DNA of 64,000 nucleotides from Lycium barbarum (Eukaryota; Streptophyta; Magnoliopsida; Solanales; Solanaceae): assembly GCF_019175385.1 (NCBI RefSeq), contig NC_083348.1, positions 3,921,001-3,985,000 of the forward strand. Direction: 5' to 3'. The translations under genes and the position numbers were made by a program. The notes under the pieces are model-generated. The model was not told the DNA's origin and did no database searches. It saw only the letters and a list, made by a program, of their open reading frames with translations. Each line of letters begins with the position of its first letter. The first letter of the stretch is position 1. This document shows, piece after piece, positions 35,949 to 47,700 of this stretch.

Positions 35949-37310
35949 TCATAGCATATCCGTTCCTCTTATTATCATATTGATCACGTGCTGTGGTTCC
36001 ACGGGCTCAGCCTGTTTGTGATTTTCCCTTCCTTTGTAGTGGCTTTTAGCTCGCTCACTCAGGAATTCTCGGAGGTGACCATTTTTCAACAACCGAGCCA
36101 CCTCCTCCCTTAATTGGCGGCAGTCCTCGATTCTATGGCCATGAGTTTCATGGTACACACACATCACGCTCGGATCCCTTTGAGCTGGATCGGATCTTAA
36201 CGGCCTTGGCCACCTGGCTTATGTGATACGTCCGATAGTCGAGACAAAGTTTGATATGTTGATGTTGAAGTTGTACTCTGATAACCTCGGTATGTCTCCA
36301 TTGCTGGCTGAACTACTGACATCGCCTCTAAATAGCAATCCTTGGCTGTTTGACCCACGATCAGCTCTCTTATCACCTCTACTCGAGATATGGCTAGGGC
36401 CACTTCTTCCTTTATCCGACCTAAAGCTTGATTTCTCCGGTTGGGAGTATGGTCGATACCTTTCCCTCTATGGCCTTGTCTCCGGTTCATAATTTCTCCT
36501 CGACATTTCAGAGCCCTTGCTTCCATTTATTGGACCCGGGAGGAGTTCAAGTTGGTCATCCTCTACCCGAATCTTGGACTCATACCTGTTATGGACATCT
36601 GCCCAAGTTACTGCCTCGTACTCCAATAAGTTCTCCTTTAATTTGAACGAGGCAGTTGAGCTTCGGGGATTGAGCCTCTTAGTGAAATCTTGTGCCGCCC
36701 ATTCTTCTGGGACCGAGGGAAGTTCCATCTGTTCCCTTTGGAACCGGTTCACGAATTCACGTAGCATCTCATTATCTCTTTGGGTGATTCTAAAAATATC
36801 AGCCTTTCTGGCCTGTACCTTCTTGGCCCCGGCATGGGCTTTGATGAACGCATCTGCGAGCATCTCAAAAGGAGTGATGGAATGCTCGAGTAGATGGTCA
36901 TAACAAGTCAGTGCTCCTTTGGACAATGCTTTACCAAACTTTTTCAGTAATACCGACTCTATTTCATCCTCCTCGACATCATTGCCTTTTATGGCACAAG
37001 TGTACGAGGTCACGTGCTCCTGTGGGTCCGTTTTCCCATCATATTTTGGAATATCCGGCATCTTGAACCTTTTGGGGATCAACTTTGGGGCCGCACTCGA
37101 TGGGAAGGGCCTTTGAATGTATCTCTTTGAATCTGGTCCCTTCAAGATCGAGGGTGCTCCCGGGATCTGATCCACCCGAGAGTTATATGTTTCCACCCTT
37201 TTCTCCATTGAATCAACCCATTTTTCCAAAGTTTCAAGCATCTTCAAAACCTCGATAGACGAACAGGCCCCAGATCTGTTGCTCTCGATTATCCGTGTTT
37301 CCTCTCGCAT
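35949..37310 (-). pseudogene. gag of Tat-lineage gypsy
   Basis: The longest open piece (37310-36468, 280 codons) has MPDIPKYDGKTDPQEHVTSY followed by LTCYDHLLEHSITPFEMLAD and DIFRITQRDNEMLREFVNRF, the conserved capsid core of Tat-type gag. After frameshifts near 36500 and 36190 it ends with a knuckle-like CVYHETHGHRIEDC and LREEVARLLKNGHLREFLS near 36160-36060, typical of the same group. The protein would form the particle shell. The upstream part (37310-37710) may hold the N-terminus but is broken by stops. Confidence 0.82.
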
Positions 37311-37764
37311 TGGTTCGGTAACCCTTTTTGGCTTTGCCGAAGCTACTTTGTCGTCTTTGCTCTGAAGCTGAGCTATGGCGATCGCCTAGTCCTGCAACAT
37401 TTTAAATATTAAACGTAAGTTTATCTCATCCGGTATATCCGGTGCTTTCTGGGCCTTCGCCCGAGGCAAAGTAGTTGAGTTATGGCTATTTAAAGGGTCT
37501 GTAGTCGGAAGGGCGGCATTCTCCTGGTTGACGGTATTCTTCCGGTTAAGGCCTTCTCTTGAGTTGACAGCATTTGGGTCGGCTGGATCAGCAGGTGGGT
37601 TTCGTAACCCGCTGTTGTTTCGTTTTCAGCAACTATCTCATTGTTGTCCACATGCCCGGAATGACCGTTGTTTGTCATTTCGAACGTATTTTCAGCAAAT
37701 CTGCAAACTTTCAAACAACAAGTGAAAATGAAGTAGAAAATTAAACCACCACTATTATCCTATC

Positions 37765-37781
37765 CCCCACGGTGGGCGCCA
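37765..37781 (-). promoter_or_regulatory. Primer binding site, Tat-lineage gypsy
   Basis: On the minus strand TGGCGCCCACCGTGGGG follows the LTR end (GGGTAAACA) after three bases. It is the primer site type common in Tat-lineage elements and differs from the tRNA-iMet sites of the other gypsy elements here. Confidence 0.8.
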
Positions 37782-37784
37782 AAA

Positions 37785-38456
37785 TGTTTACCCCCAAATA
37801 GTGGGTAACAATTAAATTTGTAAGTGGTTGATAGGATATGTGGTTAGATTTAATTTATAATATAAGACAGTAATAAGTAAGTAGAGGTACGTATTAGCAA
37901 ATAACAATAATGGGAACTAAAGAAGACAAGTTGATAAATGCTGTGAATTGGTCCGGTCTGGAGGATTCTTCCTTCAACCGAGCCAATATGCTTAAGAAAA
38001 TTCCTTTGCCACTTTGCTGATTACAATATGTAGAATGGTGAAAAGCTAAACTGAAAAAGGAAAGAGTAACCATCTATTTATAGCTAACAGTAAATGGGCC
38101 CTAGTACAATGTAGGAAAAGCCCTTCTAGAAAAACCCTAAAATGGATAAGGTTGCGTCCATATGGTCTGACACACGTACTGTTGTCAGCGCAAGTGGCGG
38201 AACGGTCAGATGACGCATGGCTTGCTCCATAACTGATTATCCGAACCTATATTGAATGCACTCTTTAGGCTCAGGTTTTCCGTGCTCGGTAGAATAACTT
38301 CGGTGTTGATGCATAGTTGAAGGTATTCACGACCCCACGACTTTCCGTCCCTATTGACTGTCACGACCCTATTCGCCCTTGATATGATGTCGGACAACTT
38401 TAAACTTAACCTCAGCACTTACCGGACGCAAATAGATTCGGATTTTACCGTATACA
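37785..38456 (-). repeat. 5' LTR of Tat-lineage gypsy
   Basis: 672 bp; on the minus strand it starts TGTATACGGTAAAATCC and ends GGGGGTAAACA. No second copy lies in the window. TATA-like TATAAATA occurs on the minus strand near 38076-38084. Confidence 0.8.
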
Positions 38457-39295
38457 CTGTGATTGATCTCGCATCTACGTTTTTCTGTGCTTGTAGTAAC
38501 ATAAAATTTATTTGATCAAAGTATCTCATTAGTACAAAGAATTAATAGAAGGCATTGTTTGAACATAATTCATTAACTCCGTTAAACTTCAATGAAGTGT
38601 AATTGACAGTTGACACATCCTCGACTTTTTAATTTTGTAATTCCGTGGTCACTTTTTTCAGTACCATAACTTCTTCCCACGTAGGATTTCCGGTTGTTTC
38701 ACTTAATAATGCATTTTGAGAGTCCTTGAGGACTGAGGTAATAACCTTCAAGACCTGTTCTGAATATCGATATAGTGATGCATTCTTACAAAAGACAAGC
38801 TTATGGGTAGAGATATAAATATGGCGATACATTCTTACAAAACACAAGCTTATGGGTATGGAAGAAATTGAGATACAAAGGGGTCGTTTGGTTACAGGAC
38901 TAAGGGGTTATCCCAACATAAAATTTGGAATTAAAATTTGTTCAAGCAAATTAAAATAAAATTTATCGTGAGATTATTTATCCGATATAAAAATGAGATT
39001 ATCTATCTGGTATAATTTCAAGATTATAAGCCTGGTTTTGAACCATATTAGAGGTGACAAATATCTCTTTGGAACTAATCTGGATGCATGTATATTTGAA
39101 GACAACATTGTTTTGTCGGGTGTGTTTGTGGATCATGAATATGAAGGGAAATGCCGAATTTGTTTCTTAGTATTTCAGTTCTACTTCTTCCGAAATCATA
39201 GTTATTCTGTTGTTTCACTAAATGGTAAGTATTGTTTAAGAATTTCAATATATGTCTTTAGCTGCAGCGTCAAAATGTGCAAGCAAAACAATATC
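38457..39295. other. Intergenic DNA with a short direct repeat and a MITE relic
   Basis: A ~33-bp stretch (GATGCATTCTTACAAAA...AAGCTTATGGGTA) is repeated imperfectly at about 38777-38810 and 38826-38858. 38880-39030 starts GGGGTCGTTTGGTT and shares GGTTATCCCA with the Tourist-like MITE at 40411-40609, so it is probably a truncated relative. A 72-codon minus frame (38847-38629) could be a stray exon-like fragment but matches nothing I recognise. Confidence 0.55.
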
Positions 39296-39780
39296 ATATT
39301 TTTGTGCGGATTGGCCTTCTTTTGGGGTGGTCTTTAATTTTTGTCCTCAAATTGCTGGTTTTTTATTTTTTGTCCTTAGTTTAAAAAAGTGGCCGAAAAT
39401 ACCTTGAGGTTCTGGGTTCGAATCCTCGCTCAGTAAAAAAAAAACCACAAGGCAAGACTTTTGCAAAAAGTCTGCCTTATGCGACAGACTTTTAGTTATG
39501 CCTTAAGGCAAAATCTGCCCTTCTCCGGCAGATTTTTAGGCATAACTAAAAGTTTGTCTTACAAGGCAAAGTCTGCTGTTTTTGGTATAGGTTCTATGTA
39601 ACTTCGCCCGAATAGGCATAGGTTCATAGAAACCTATGCCTTGCGATTTTTTTTTTTTTAATTTTTGACTCTACTGAGTTTCAAACTCAAATATTTAAAA
39701 TATTTTTAACCACTTTTTTAAGTAAAAGGCAAAAATTAAAGATCAATCTGTATGAAGGAAAATCGTGCAAATTTCCCATA
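39296..39780. mobile_element. Foldback MITE-like element with large internal palindrome
   Basis: The outer parts are imperfect inverted repeats: + strand GGTCTTTAATTTTTG with AAAAAAGTGG at the left, and their reverse complements near 39712-39750 at the right. The centre is a second palindrome: CAGACTTTTAGTTATGCCTTAAGGCA near 39484 pairs with the TGCC...GGCATAACTAAAAGTTTG stretch near 39535-39555. A tRNA-like GGGTTCGAATCC lies at about 39415-39426. No ORF. Confidence 0.7.
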
Positions 39781-39960
39781 CAATATCGTAATATCAATTG
39801 TTGGGCCCGCACTCGTAAAGGACATAAGCCCTGATTGGAAAATCTCAACCAATTTGGTTGCACAATTTATTCTGCTCATTAATGGTCAAGGATAAACAAA
39901 ACATTTTCTGACGCCTTTTGCGCAATTCCTGTGATGTATAGACCAAGAAAAAATAGTTAA

Positions 39961-40086
39961 ATGTATGGACCAATGGATCTAGTAGCTCAGTTGGATGACT
40001 ACCTGAACTCTCACTTTATTGGTGAGGGTTCGAATCCCATATTGTAATCCTCTTTCTCTACCCTATGTAATAAAAATAATTTTTTT
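39961..40086 (+). mobile_element. tRNA-derived SINE with 13-bp target duplication
   Basis: A perfect A box (TAGCTCAGTTGG, 39983-39994) and B box (GGTTCGAATCC, 40027-40037) are 44 bp apart, the spacing of a tRNA gene. The body ends in an AT-rich tail closing with TTTTTT. The duplication AAAAAATAGTTAA flanks it at 39948-39960 and 40087-40099. Only the outer 4 bp of an acceptor stem (GGAT/ATCC) would pair, so a working tRNA is unlikely. Pol III would transcribe it from the internal boxes. Confidence 0.85.
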
Positions 40087-40410
40087 AAAAAATAGTTAAT
40101 TAGACAAGCAAACCTATTTGTTGGTTGGCCAATAGAAATACTTCTTCCGTTCACTTTTACTTATCCACTATCAACTTTGCATGTTCCTTAAAAATTAATA
40201 AATAAAGTATATATTTTACCATAATACTCATATTAATTGGTGTATAGTCTCAATAGATTTGAAAAATGAGTAATAAATGCTAAGGGTAAAACAAGAAAAA
40301 AAAAGTTTGTCTTTCTCTTGATATGCTAAAGTGGACAAGTAAAAGTGAAAATTTATTTTTAGTATAATGGACAAGGAAAAGTGAACGAAGGAAAAAGCTT
40401 ATAACCTTAA

Positions 40411-40609
40411 GGATTCGTTTGGTTGGAGAACAAGTTATCCCAGGATTTTTATTCCACCCTCTACGTGGGATAAAATAACACTTTAATACTGGGATAACTA
40501 ATCCGGAATTAGTTATCCTGTAATTTTATCCCAACCAAACGTGGAACAAGATGGTACTAAATTTTTATCCCACGACTATGTTTGCTTATCCATCGTACCA
40601 ACCGACCCC
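40411..40609. mobile_element. Tourist-like MITE with TAA target duplication
   Basis: 199 bp with terminal inverted repeats (left GGATTCGTTTGGTTGG, right CCAACCGACCCC) and TAA on both sides (40408-40410 and 40610-40612), as in PIF/Harbinger-derived MITEs. The interior has inverted GTTATCC/GGATAAC motifs. Confidence 0.85.
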
Positions 40610-40612
40610 TAA

Positions 40613-42174
40613 ATTCTCACGTCTCCGCATTAAAGTTAAAAGATATAGTTAGGATATTTTAGGACTTGGATTCGTAAGCCCTTTACATTTGCTTCATTTA
40701 GTACGATCTTTTTTCTCCACTCTATTTAATGACTCTTTCCTATCTGTCTTTAAGGACTCTTTCCTATCTGTCCACTAGCAGAAAACTAATAAGTTGAGAA
40801 AGCCATTGAGGTCCAAAGAGCTCCTCTATCTTGTCTCTTCTCCCAGCTCCCTTTGAGCTGATTTTAGCTTCACATCTTTCTCAAAAGTTTCAAACAGGTC
40901 TCTCTCTCTCTCTCTCTCACACACACACTGTGTCTCTCGGTCTTGCATGCAAGTATCTTGCCCTCTAGTGTACATAGCATACAGAGTCTGTTTTATTTTC
41001 CCCATGTTTTTTATTGTATTTGCGAATTGTAACATGTGAATGTTGAAGATATAATTAAGTAGATAAAAATATACTCTCTCCAACAATTTAAACTTTTAAA
41101 GATAGTTACACCCTTCACGGGCTGTTTATGAATCAGAGTTGTGATGGCTTGTGAAGTGCAGTGCTATATTGGAAGTACGTAAGAGGTCATAAATTCTAGC
41201 GCTTACTTTTATGTTGAACTGATCCAAAAACGAGTTGGGACAACAAGTAGTAAACGTAAGTTAAACTATCGGAGCTAAACCCTCTTTGCGCTTGAGGCGT
41301 TGAAAGGGCTCCCTCTGAAGTGAACCCCTCAAAAAAATAAAAGATAAAATAAAGACGATGCATGTATGATGTACCGATGTACGTACTAAATCAACTTATT
41401 ACTATAAAATTAACGAGTTTCGTCAAAAAAGATAAAGAACATAGTATTCCTTTTCTTTTTGTGGTTGAAACTTAAATGCTGATTCTAAGAAATGGCATAT
41501 CTATGTAGGGTGCAAATATATAATTTAGTTAAGAATTTTAGTCCCTATTCCCATAGTTACTCGGGTCTCTTGGCAAAGAAACCTCTTTGAGTCTACAATT
41601 GAAAAACTACACCATGAGTCTTGGAAATTGGTGAAATACACCCCCTCCCCCTTTATGACATCAGCAAATCAAGTTTAAAGGTTTTCAACCCTAGATTCAA
41701 AGTTTGAAAAATACAAAATAGTCCCCTTCCCTAAAGGCTTAAAAGACTTAAATCCCTTCCCGAAGTCTTGAAAAACAAAATTACAATTGTCCACATCTCC
41801 AAAGTTTTGAAAAACCCAAATAGAAATAAAAATCAGTTTTCTTTCCTCCAAAAGTTACCCCCCCCCCCCCCCTCTTCAAATCCCTTTACCCAGCAGAAAT
41901 TCTAGGTTTTTCATGGTAAAATCACTCCCGAACTACAAAAAGCTTCTCCAATTCAACCATTGTCATCCCTAGCTCCCAGTCATTGTTGTCCAATTCAGTC
42001 ATTGTTATCTCCAATTAATTTTTTCATTGCTGTAAAAGCTCAACCACTTCACCAACGATCATAGACTATCCTCTATGTTGATGATGGACTATAGACAAGT
42101 ATATCATAAATTAGCCGATGTCAATGCAACTAATCATTTGTCAATAATCGAACACTTGCTATACATGCTATGTT
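40613..42174. other. Intergenic DNA with microsatellites, no gene recognised
   Basis: Contains a TC/AC compound microsatellite at about 40899-40928 and a C run near 41858-41873. The stretch 40800-40980 is pyrimidine-rich and could be a 5' UTR, but no following coding exon was found. Confidence 0.6.
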
Positions 42175-42472
42175 ACTATTTGACTAAAAAAGCAATTAAT
42201 TAAATTATAATAAGGGACGTAACTATTTAAACATGAAACTAATCTTTCATTATATCATATGAGACCCTCGGACACACGATCTAATGAGTTTGAGAACTAG
42301 AAATGGTCCTCAAAGAACTACTATTTGGCTAAAAAGAATAATTAATTAATTAAATTATAATAAGATACTTTAACACTATTTAAATATAAAAACTAATCCT
42401 TTATTGTATCATATGAGAGCTCCGGACACGTGATCTAATGAGTTTGAGAATAAGTAATGGTCCTCGAAACAC
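42175..42472. repeat. Diverged tandem duplication, two ~150-bp units
   Basis: Unit 1 (42175-42319) and unit 2 (42320-42472) share ACTATTTG(A/G)CTAAAAA at their starts, AATTAAATTATAATAAG, and TGATCTAATGAGTTTGAGAA-type text near their ends. Confidence 0.8.
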
Positions 42473-43010
42473 TACTATATTTGTACAATATTAAATGGTA
42501 AACTAGAGACAAATTTTATATTAAAGAAAAAAAAAAAGGTACTATAACTTAACAAGATTAATATCTTCCTTTAGCATTTTGTGCTTGAAAGGAACCCCTG
42601 AAACCAGTGCTTTTAAAATAGACGTTCATGGGGCATACTTACTCTTGAAGGTAAACCCCATGAATTTAATATTTAGAAATAAAACATTTAATCCTTGGCA
42701 AGTTTTCCACAACCCTCCTCTTCCTTTTTCTCTTGATTTCCAAGTCCATCACTAAGATCTTATGTTGGGTTGTAAGGTTCACACTCAAAATAACAATTAA
42801 AGTATAAAGCTATATAAAAAATTAGTAAAAACTGTAGAAATTAAAAAGAAAAAAAAGAAAACACACAAGATTGATATATATAACTCTCTAGACATAATTA
42901 AATTTCTAATTATTATAGAACATATCATTTTAATATATATAGTAAGTCAAATCACCCTCGATTAGTGATCATTGGATGTTTTGGTGGGGTGGGGGGGTGG
43001 GGGGTGGTGA
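42473..43010. other. AT-rich intergenic DNA with G-rich tract
   Basis: Nothing gene-like. 42983-43007 is a run of G with single T spacers, a possible G-quadruplex, close to the presumed 3' end of the L1 that follows. Confidence 0.6.
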
Positions 43011-43212
43011 TGGCCCTTACCTTGTATATTTCATCAAATCAACAATAGAAGTGGAGGGGGACAAGGACCAAAACATCCAGAAATACATAAGGTTGAGTGA
43101 ACAACCTGTCAAAAGAGAACATGATGGGGACAAACAGTTCATTGTACAAAATATACATCCCTTCATGCTAATATAGAAGATTCTAACTAACACAAAAAAA
43201 AAAAAAAAAAGC

Positions 43213-44194
43213 TTTATCCACTTTGCTCCTCAGACTTGGAAGCTGCAAAGTATCTATGTAGAATGAACCTTTGATATTTCCAGGAAGCTGAGGGTAGGAT
43301 GTGTATTGAAAGGAGTTACCACTGCCTGCTGCATTTTTGGCGAGCAAATCAGCAACTTGGTTTGCTTCTGTGTAACAATGGATGACATCAACCTCTGCCT
43401 GATCCATGGCTTTGACAGAGTTTAGGATAATCCCTTTTATCCTGAGATTGTTGGTATCCCTAGCCTTGAGCATATTGACTGTTATCTAAGAATCTAGTTC
43501 AAGGTGAAAATCTCTATATCTAAGTTGTAAACACTGTTGTATTCCTTTAAGAGTTGCCATGGCTTCAACAATGTAATGAGAACTGAGAACTGTACTGAAT
43601 GGAGTTGGAGAAGGCAGCTACCATTTCTCCAGTGCAAGTTCTAATGATACAACATGTGAGTACACTGTTTTAAGTCTCCACTTCTCCACATCACTGCTTA
43701 GTTTGTGCCAAGGCCAGCTGAAACTACAAGTTGGAAAAGCTTTGGTTATAGCATAATTAATGGTCCGGCTAGCATGGTACTCCATCTTCCTGATATAAAA
43801 CTTGTTTTGGTCCCCAAATCTATAAACAGTCCAATTTCTCCATATTTCCCAATAGATAGCAAATGGTACAATGTTAACAAGCAACTTGTGGACACTATTA
43901 ACAGTAGTAGTATCTCTCCAGTGTTTCAGAAGTCTTCTGAGAGGCCAATTTCTATGACTAACACCCAAAGGGGAGCCAAAGAAATTCCAGAGATATTTGG
44001 TTGTCTCTCCTTCAATAAAAGTGCGTTGAATGCTATCTCTAGTGGCTATGTTGCAACAGCTACAGTTGATATCACCATTGACGATGCCAAATCTGGAAAG
44101 ATTCTCATTAAAATGTAGCTTGGACAGACAGGCCCTCCAGGCTATAAAAGAGATTTTGAAAGGCATACAGCTATGCCATAAAATTGCTCAGCAC
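43213..44194 (-). pseudogene. L1 ORF2 C-terminus: zf-RVT and RNase H
   Basis: The minus frame 44166-43618 has ISFIAWRACLSKLHFNENL and CSCCNIATRDSIQRTFIEGE, a zinc-binding zf-RVT domain. The minus frame 43473-43183 has VDVIHCYTEANQVADLLAKN, the end of a plant L1 RNase H. Stops lie between them (about 43485 and 43617). The upstream half continues at 49308 beyond the copia insertion. Confidence 0.82.
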
Positions 44195-44199
44195 CACAT

Positions 44200-44741
44200 T
44201 GTTGGGTGTGGAATTGGCCAAACAAGTCAATTCTTTTGTTCACATAGTCGTGATGTAAGCGCTTACCTCATGATAGTCGTGATGTAAGCGCTTACCTCAT
44301 CATAGGAAATTCATTCGTATAAATAGGTAGCTTATGGTTCATTTGTAAAACACACCAAATTGAAGAAGACAACACATCCCAAAGAGAGAAAAAAATCTAA
44401 GAGAAATACTCTTAGTGAAAGGCCTAAGTAAGAGAAGGTCTTTGAGAGAATTTTCTGTGGTAAAATTCTTGAGTGTAATTGGGATTGGGGTTGTGAGGTT
44501 GAGTGTTGTAAACACTTGTAATATTTCTTCTTTAATAAGATCTGCAGCAGCAACGTGGACGTAGCTCTCACATTGAGGGTGAACCACTATAAATCTGTGT
44601 GTGCTATTTATTCTTCGCTTACATCACGGCGTAAGTAGGTTCTGTCTAAGGAGGTTGGTATTTAAGTGGTCCAGCTGTGACCCTCCAATCTTTCCTGGGA
44701 ACCTGCTTACAAAGGTCGGATTTGGGATTTAAATCCTAACA
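44200..44741 (+). repeat. 5' LTR of copia element
   Basis: 542 bp, TGTTGGGTGTGGAATTGGCC...AAATCCTAACA. It has tandem 29-bp repeats upstream of a TATA box, so U3 carries the likely promoter. Confidence 0.97.
44244..44325 (+). promoter_or_regulatory. LTR promoter: two 29-bp repeats and TATA box
   Basis: ATAGTCGTGATGTAAGCGCTTACCTCAT-type units at 44244-44272 and 44273-44301 are followed by TATAAATA at 44318-44325. Each unit contains the 10-bp palindrome TAAGCGCTTA and two half-sites facing each other, TGATGTAAG and TGAGGTAAG (reverse strand), which resemble the as-1 half-site TGACGTAAG. In the 3' LTR the same layout is at 48803-48860 with TATA at 48877-48884. Confidence 0.75.
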
Positions 44742-44743
44742 AC

Positions 44744-44755
44744 TGGTATCAAAGC
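44744..44755 (+). promoter_or_regulatory. Primer binding site, copia element
   Basis: TGGTATCAAAGC starts two bases after the LTR end, a common copia variant of the tRNA-iMet primer site. Confidence 0.88.
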
Positions 44756-44782
44756 AACAGGTTGTGTTGTGATTTAGAAACG

Positions 44783-47700
44783 ATGGGAGGCGAAGATGGT
44801 ACGACGCACGGCATCGGTAAATTCGATGGTACAGATTTTGCGTTCTGGAGAATGCAAATTGAAGATTATTTATATGGCAGAAAGCTTCATGAACCTCTGA
44901 GTCCGAAACCAGAGGAGATGAAGCAAGCAGATTGGGATCTCCTCGACAGACAAATTCTGGGAGTCATTCGACTGACGCTGTCGAAGAATGTTGCTCACAA
45001 CGTGGCAAAGGAGAAGACCACCGCAGATATGATGAAGGTATTGTCTGACATGTATGAGAAACCTTCGGCAAATAATAAGGTATTTCTCATGAAGAAACTA
45101 TTTCATCTAAAGATGATGGAAAATGCTCATGTTGCTGCACACATAAATGAATTCAATACCATTGTAAATCAATTGTCATCGGTAAAAATTGATTTCGATG
45201 ATGAAGTACAAGCTCTAATTTTGTTGGCATCCCTACCAAATAGTTGGGAGCCAATGAGAGCAGCGGTTAGTAATTCTGTCGGCAGTGACAAACTAAAGTT
45301 CAATGATGTTAGGGATCGTATCCTTGCTGAGGAGGTGCGCAGGACAGATTCGGGAGAGGCATCGACGAGTTCTGCTTTTAATGTTGAAAACAGAAGCAGA
45401 AATTATGACAGAAACTACAACCGAAATAGGGGCAGATCGAAGTCAAGGAATGGCAGGGGTCAATCCAGACCAGGACGAACACATGAGTGTTGGAACTGTG
45501 GAAAACCAGGTCACTTCAAGAAGAACTGCAGGGCGCCAAAGAAGGAGGACAACAAGGGGGCTGGAATCAACGCTGCTACGGAAGACATTAGCGATGCGTT
45601 GTTGCTATCGGTTGACAGCCCGATAGACTCTTGGGTGCTTGACTCAGGAGCGTCCTTTCATACCACCCCACATCATGATATAATGACAAACTACGTGGCT
45701 GGGAATCTCGGCAAAGTTTATTTAGCCGATGGAGAGCCGCTAGACGTTGTTGGCACGGGAGACATTAATTTGAAGATGTCAAATGGATCCTCGTGGAAGA
45801 TTACAAAAGTTAGACATGTTCCAAAGCTGATGCGAAACCTGATTTCAGTAGGTCAGCTTGATGATGAGGGATATGATCTCAACTTTGGTAATGGGTCTTG
45901 GAAGGTGGCGAAAGGTGCTATGGTAGTTGGCCGAGGAAAGAAGATTGGCACTCTCTACATGACGGATAGTTGTCGTGATATTGTTGCTGTGGTTGACAAC
46001 ACAAAGAAGACAGATTTGTGGCATTGTCGGCTTGGGCATATCAGCCAGAAGGGGATGAAGTTGTTGGTGACAAATGGCTTAATTCCGGAGATGAAGACGG
46101 TGGACCTTCATACGTGTGAGAGCTGCATTCTCGGAAAACAAAAGCGAGTAAGCTTCTCAAGTGCAGGCAGAGAGTTGAAGGTCGAAAAGCTGGAATTGGT
46201 GCACACAGACGTGTGGGGACCTACCACTGTACCCTCCCTTGGAGGATCACACTACTACGTGACCTTCATTGATGATTCAACCAGGAAGGTATGGGTTTAT
46301 TTTATGAAAAATAAATCCGATGTGTTTAGTGTATTCAAAAGATGGAAAGCCATGGTCGAGAATGAAACAAACCTCAAGTTGAAGTGTTTGAGGTCCGACA
46401 ACGGCGGAGAATACACTGATGGTGATTTCAAACGGTACTGTGCCGATAATGGGATCAAGATGATGAAGACTATTCCTGGAACGCCGCAACAGAATGGAGT
46501 AGCCGAAAGAATGAACCGAACATTGAACGAGCGTGCTCGGAGTATGAGAATACACTCTGGACTGCCCAAGACATTCTGGGCAGATGCAGTCAATACCGCG
46601 GCCTTCTTAATTAACCGAGGACCGTCAGTTCCCTTGGATTTCAGAATTCCAGAAGAAGTCTGGAGTGGCAAGAAGGTAAATCTTTCATTTCTGAAAGTGT
46701 TCGGTTGCTTATCATATGTTCATAATGATGATACGGCTAGAAGCAAGCTTGATCCAAAATCAAAGAAGTGTTACTTTTTTGGCTATGGTGACACCGAGCT
46801 TGGGTACCGATTTTGGGATGAACAAAATCGGAAGATCATCCGAAGCAGGAATGTTGTCTTTAACGAAGAGGTACTGTACAAAGACAAGCTGCAAAAGAAT
46901 TCAGAATGTCAGGACAAGGAATCGGAAATAGTCAATTTGAGGGACTTTCCGGCACCTGAGCCGCAGCCAGGTACAACCGAGGCAGAGGAACAAACAATCC
47001 GAGAAGGTGCTGATGAAAGTGGTGATTCTGAAACAAATGAACAGACGCCAATCACAGAGCTGCGTAGATCATCCAGGATCAGGAAGCCGCTTCACAGGTA
47101 CTCTCCATCCCTCAACTACATTCTACTCACTGATAGAGGGGAGCCGGAATGTTATGAAGAAGCAATGCAAGTCGATGAATCGACTAAGTGGGAGCTGGCA
47201 ATGAAGGATGAAATGGATTCACTATCGGCAAATCATACATGGGAATTATCCGAGTTGCCAAAGGATAAAAAGGCATTGCAAAACAAATGGGTTTATCGGA
47301 TAAAGGAAGAACCCAATGGAAGCAAGCGTTATAAAGCAAGGCTGGTTGCAAAGGGATTTCAACAGAAAGAAGGCATTGACTATACGGAGATATTCTCTCC
47401 CGTAGTCAAGATGGTGACTATCAGAACTGTTCTTGGGCTGGTAGCAAAGGAAAATCTACATCTGCAACAGATGGACGTGAAAACTGCATTTCTTCACGGT
47501 GATCTAGACGAGGAAATCTACATGCGACAGCCGGAGGGATTCAAAATCAAAGGAAAGGAGAATCTGGTGTGCAAACTTCAAAAGAGTCTGTACGGACTAA
47601 AACAGGCTCCAAGACAGTGGTATTTAAAGTTTGACAGCTTTATGAAGAAAGCTGATTTTTCAAGGTGCGAGGCAGATCACTGCTGTTACTTCAAAAAATT

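Larger units (their letters stand above)
32807..38456 (-). mobile_element. Tat-lineage Ty3/gypsy element lacking its 3' end
   Basis: On the minus strand: 5' LTR 38456-37785, primer site, gag, protease, reverse transcriptase, RNase H, a second (archaeal-type) RNase H and the integrase zinc finger, stopping inside integrase at 32807 where an L1 begins. The second RNase H and the TGGCGCCCACCGTGGGG primer site point to the Tat/Ogre group. The rest of integrase and the 3' LTR are missing from the window. Confidence 0.9.

Noticed and set aside
39983..40040. Functional tRNA gene
   Set aside because: A and B boxes are correct, but the acceptor and anticodon stems do not pair well and a 13-bp target duplication marks it as a SINE.
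40800..40980. microRNA precursor or gene 5' UTR
   Set aside because: The pyrimidine-rich stretch resembles a leader, but no stable stem with a known mature sequence and no downstream coding exon was found.
44762..44782. Seven extra N-terminal codons of the copia polyprotein
   Set aside because: The codon at 44762 is TTG; the first ATG is at 44783 and starts the usual gag N-terminus.
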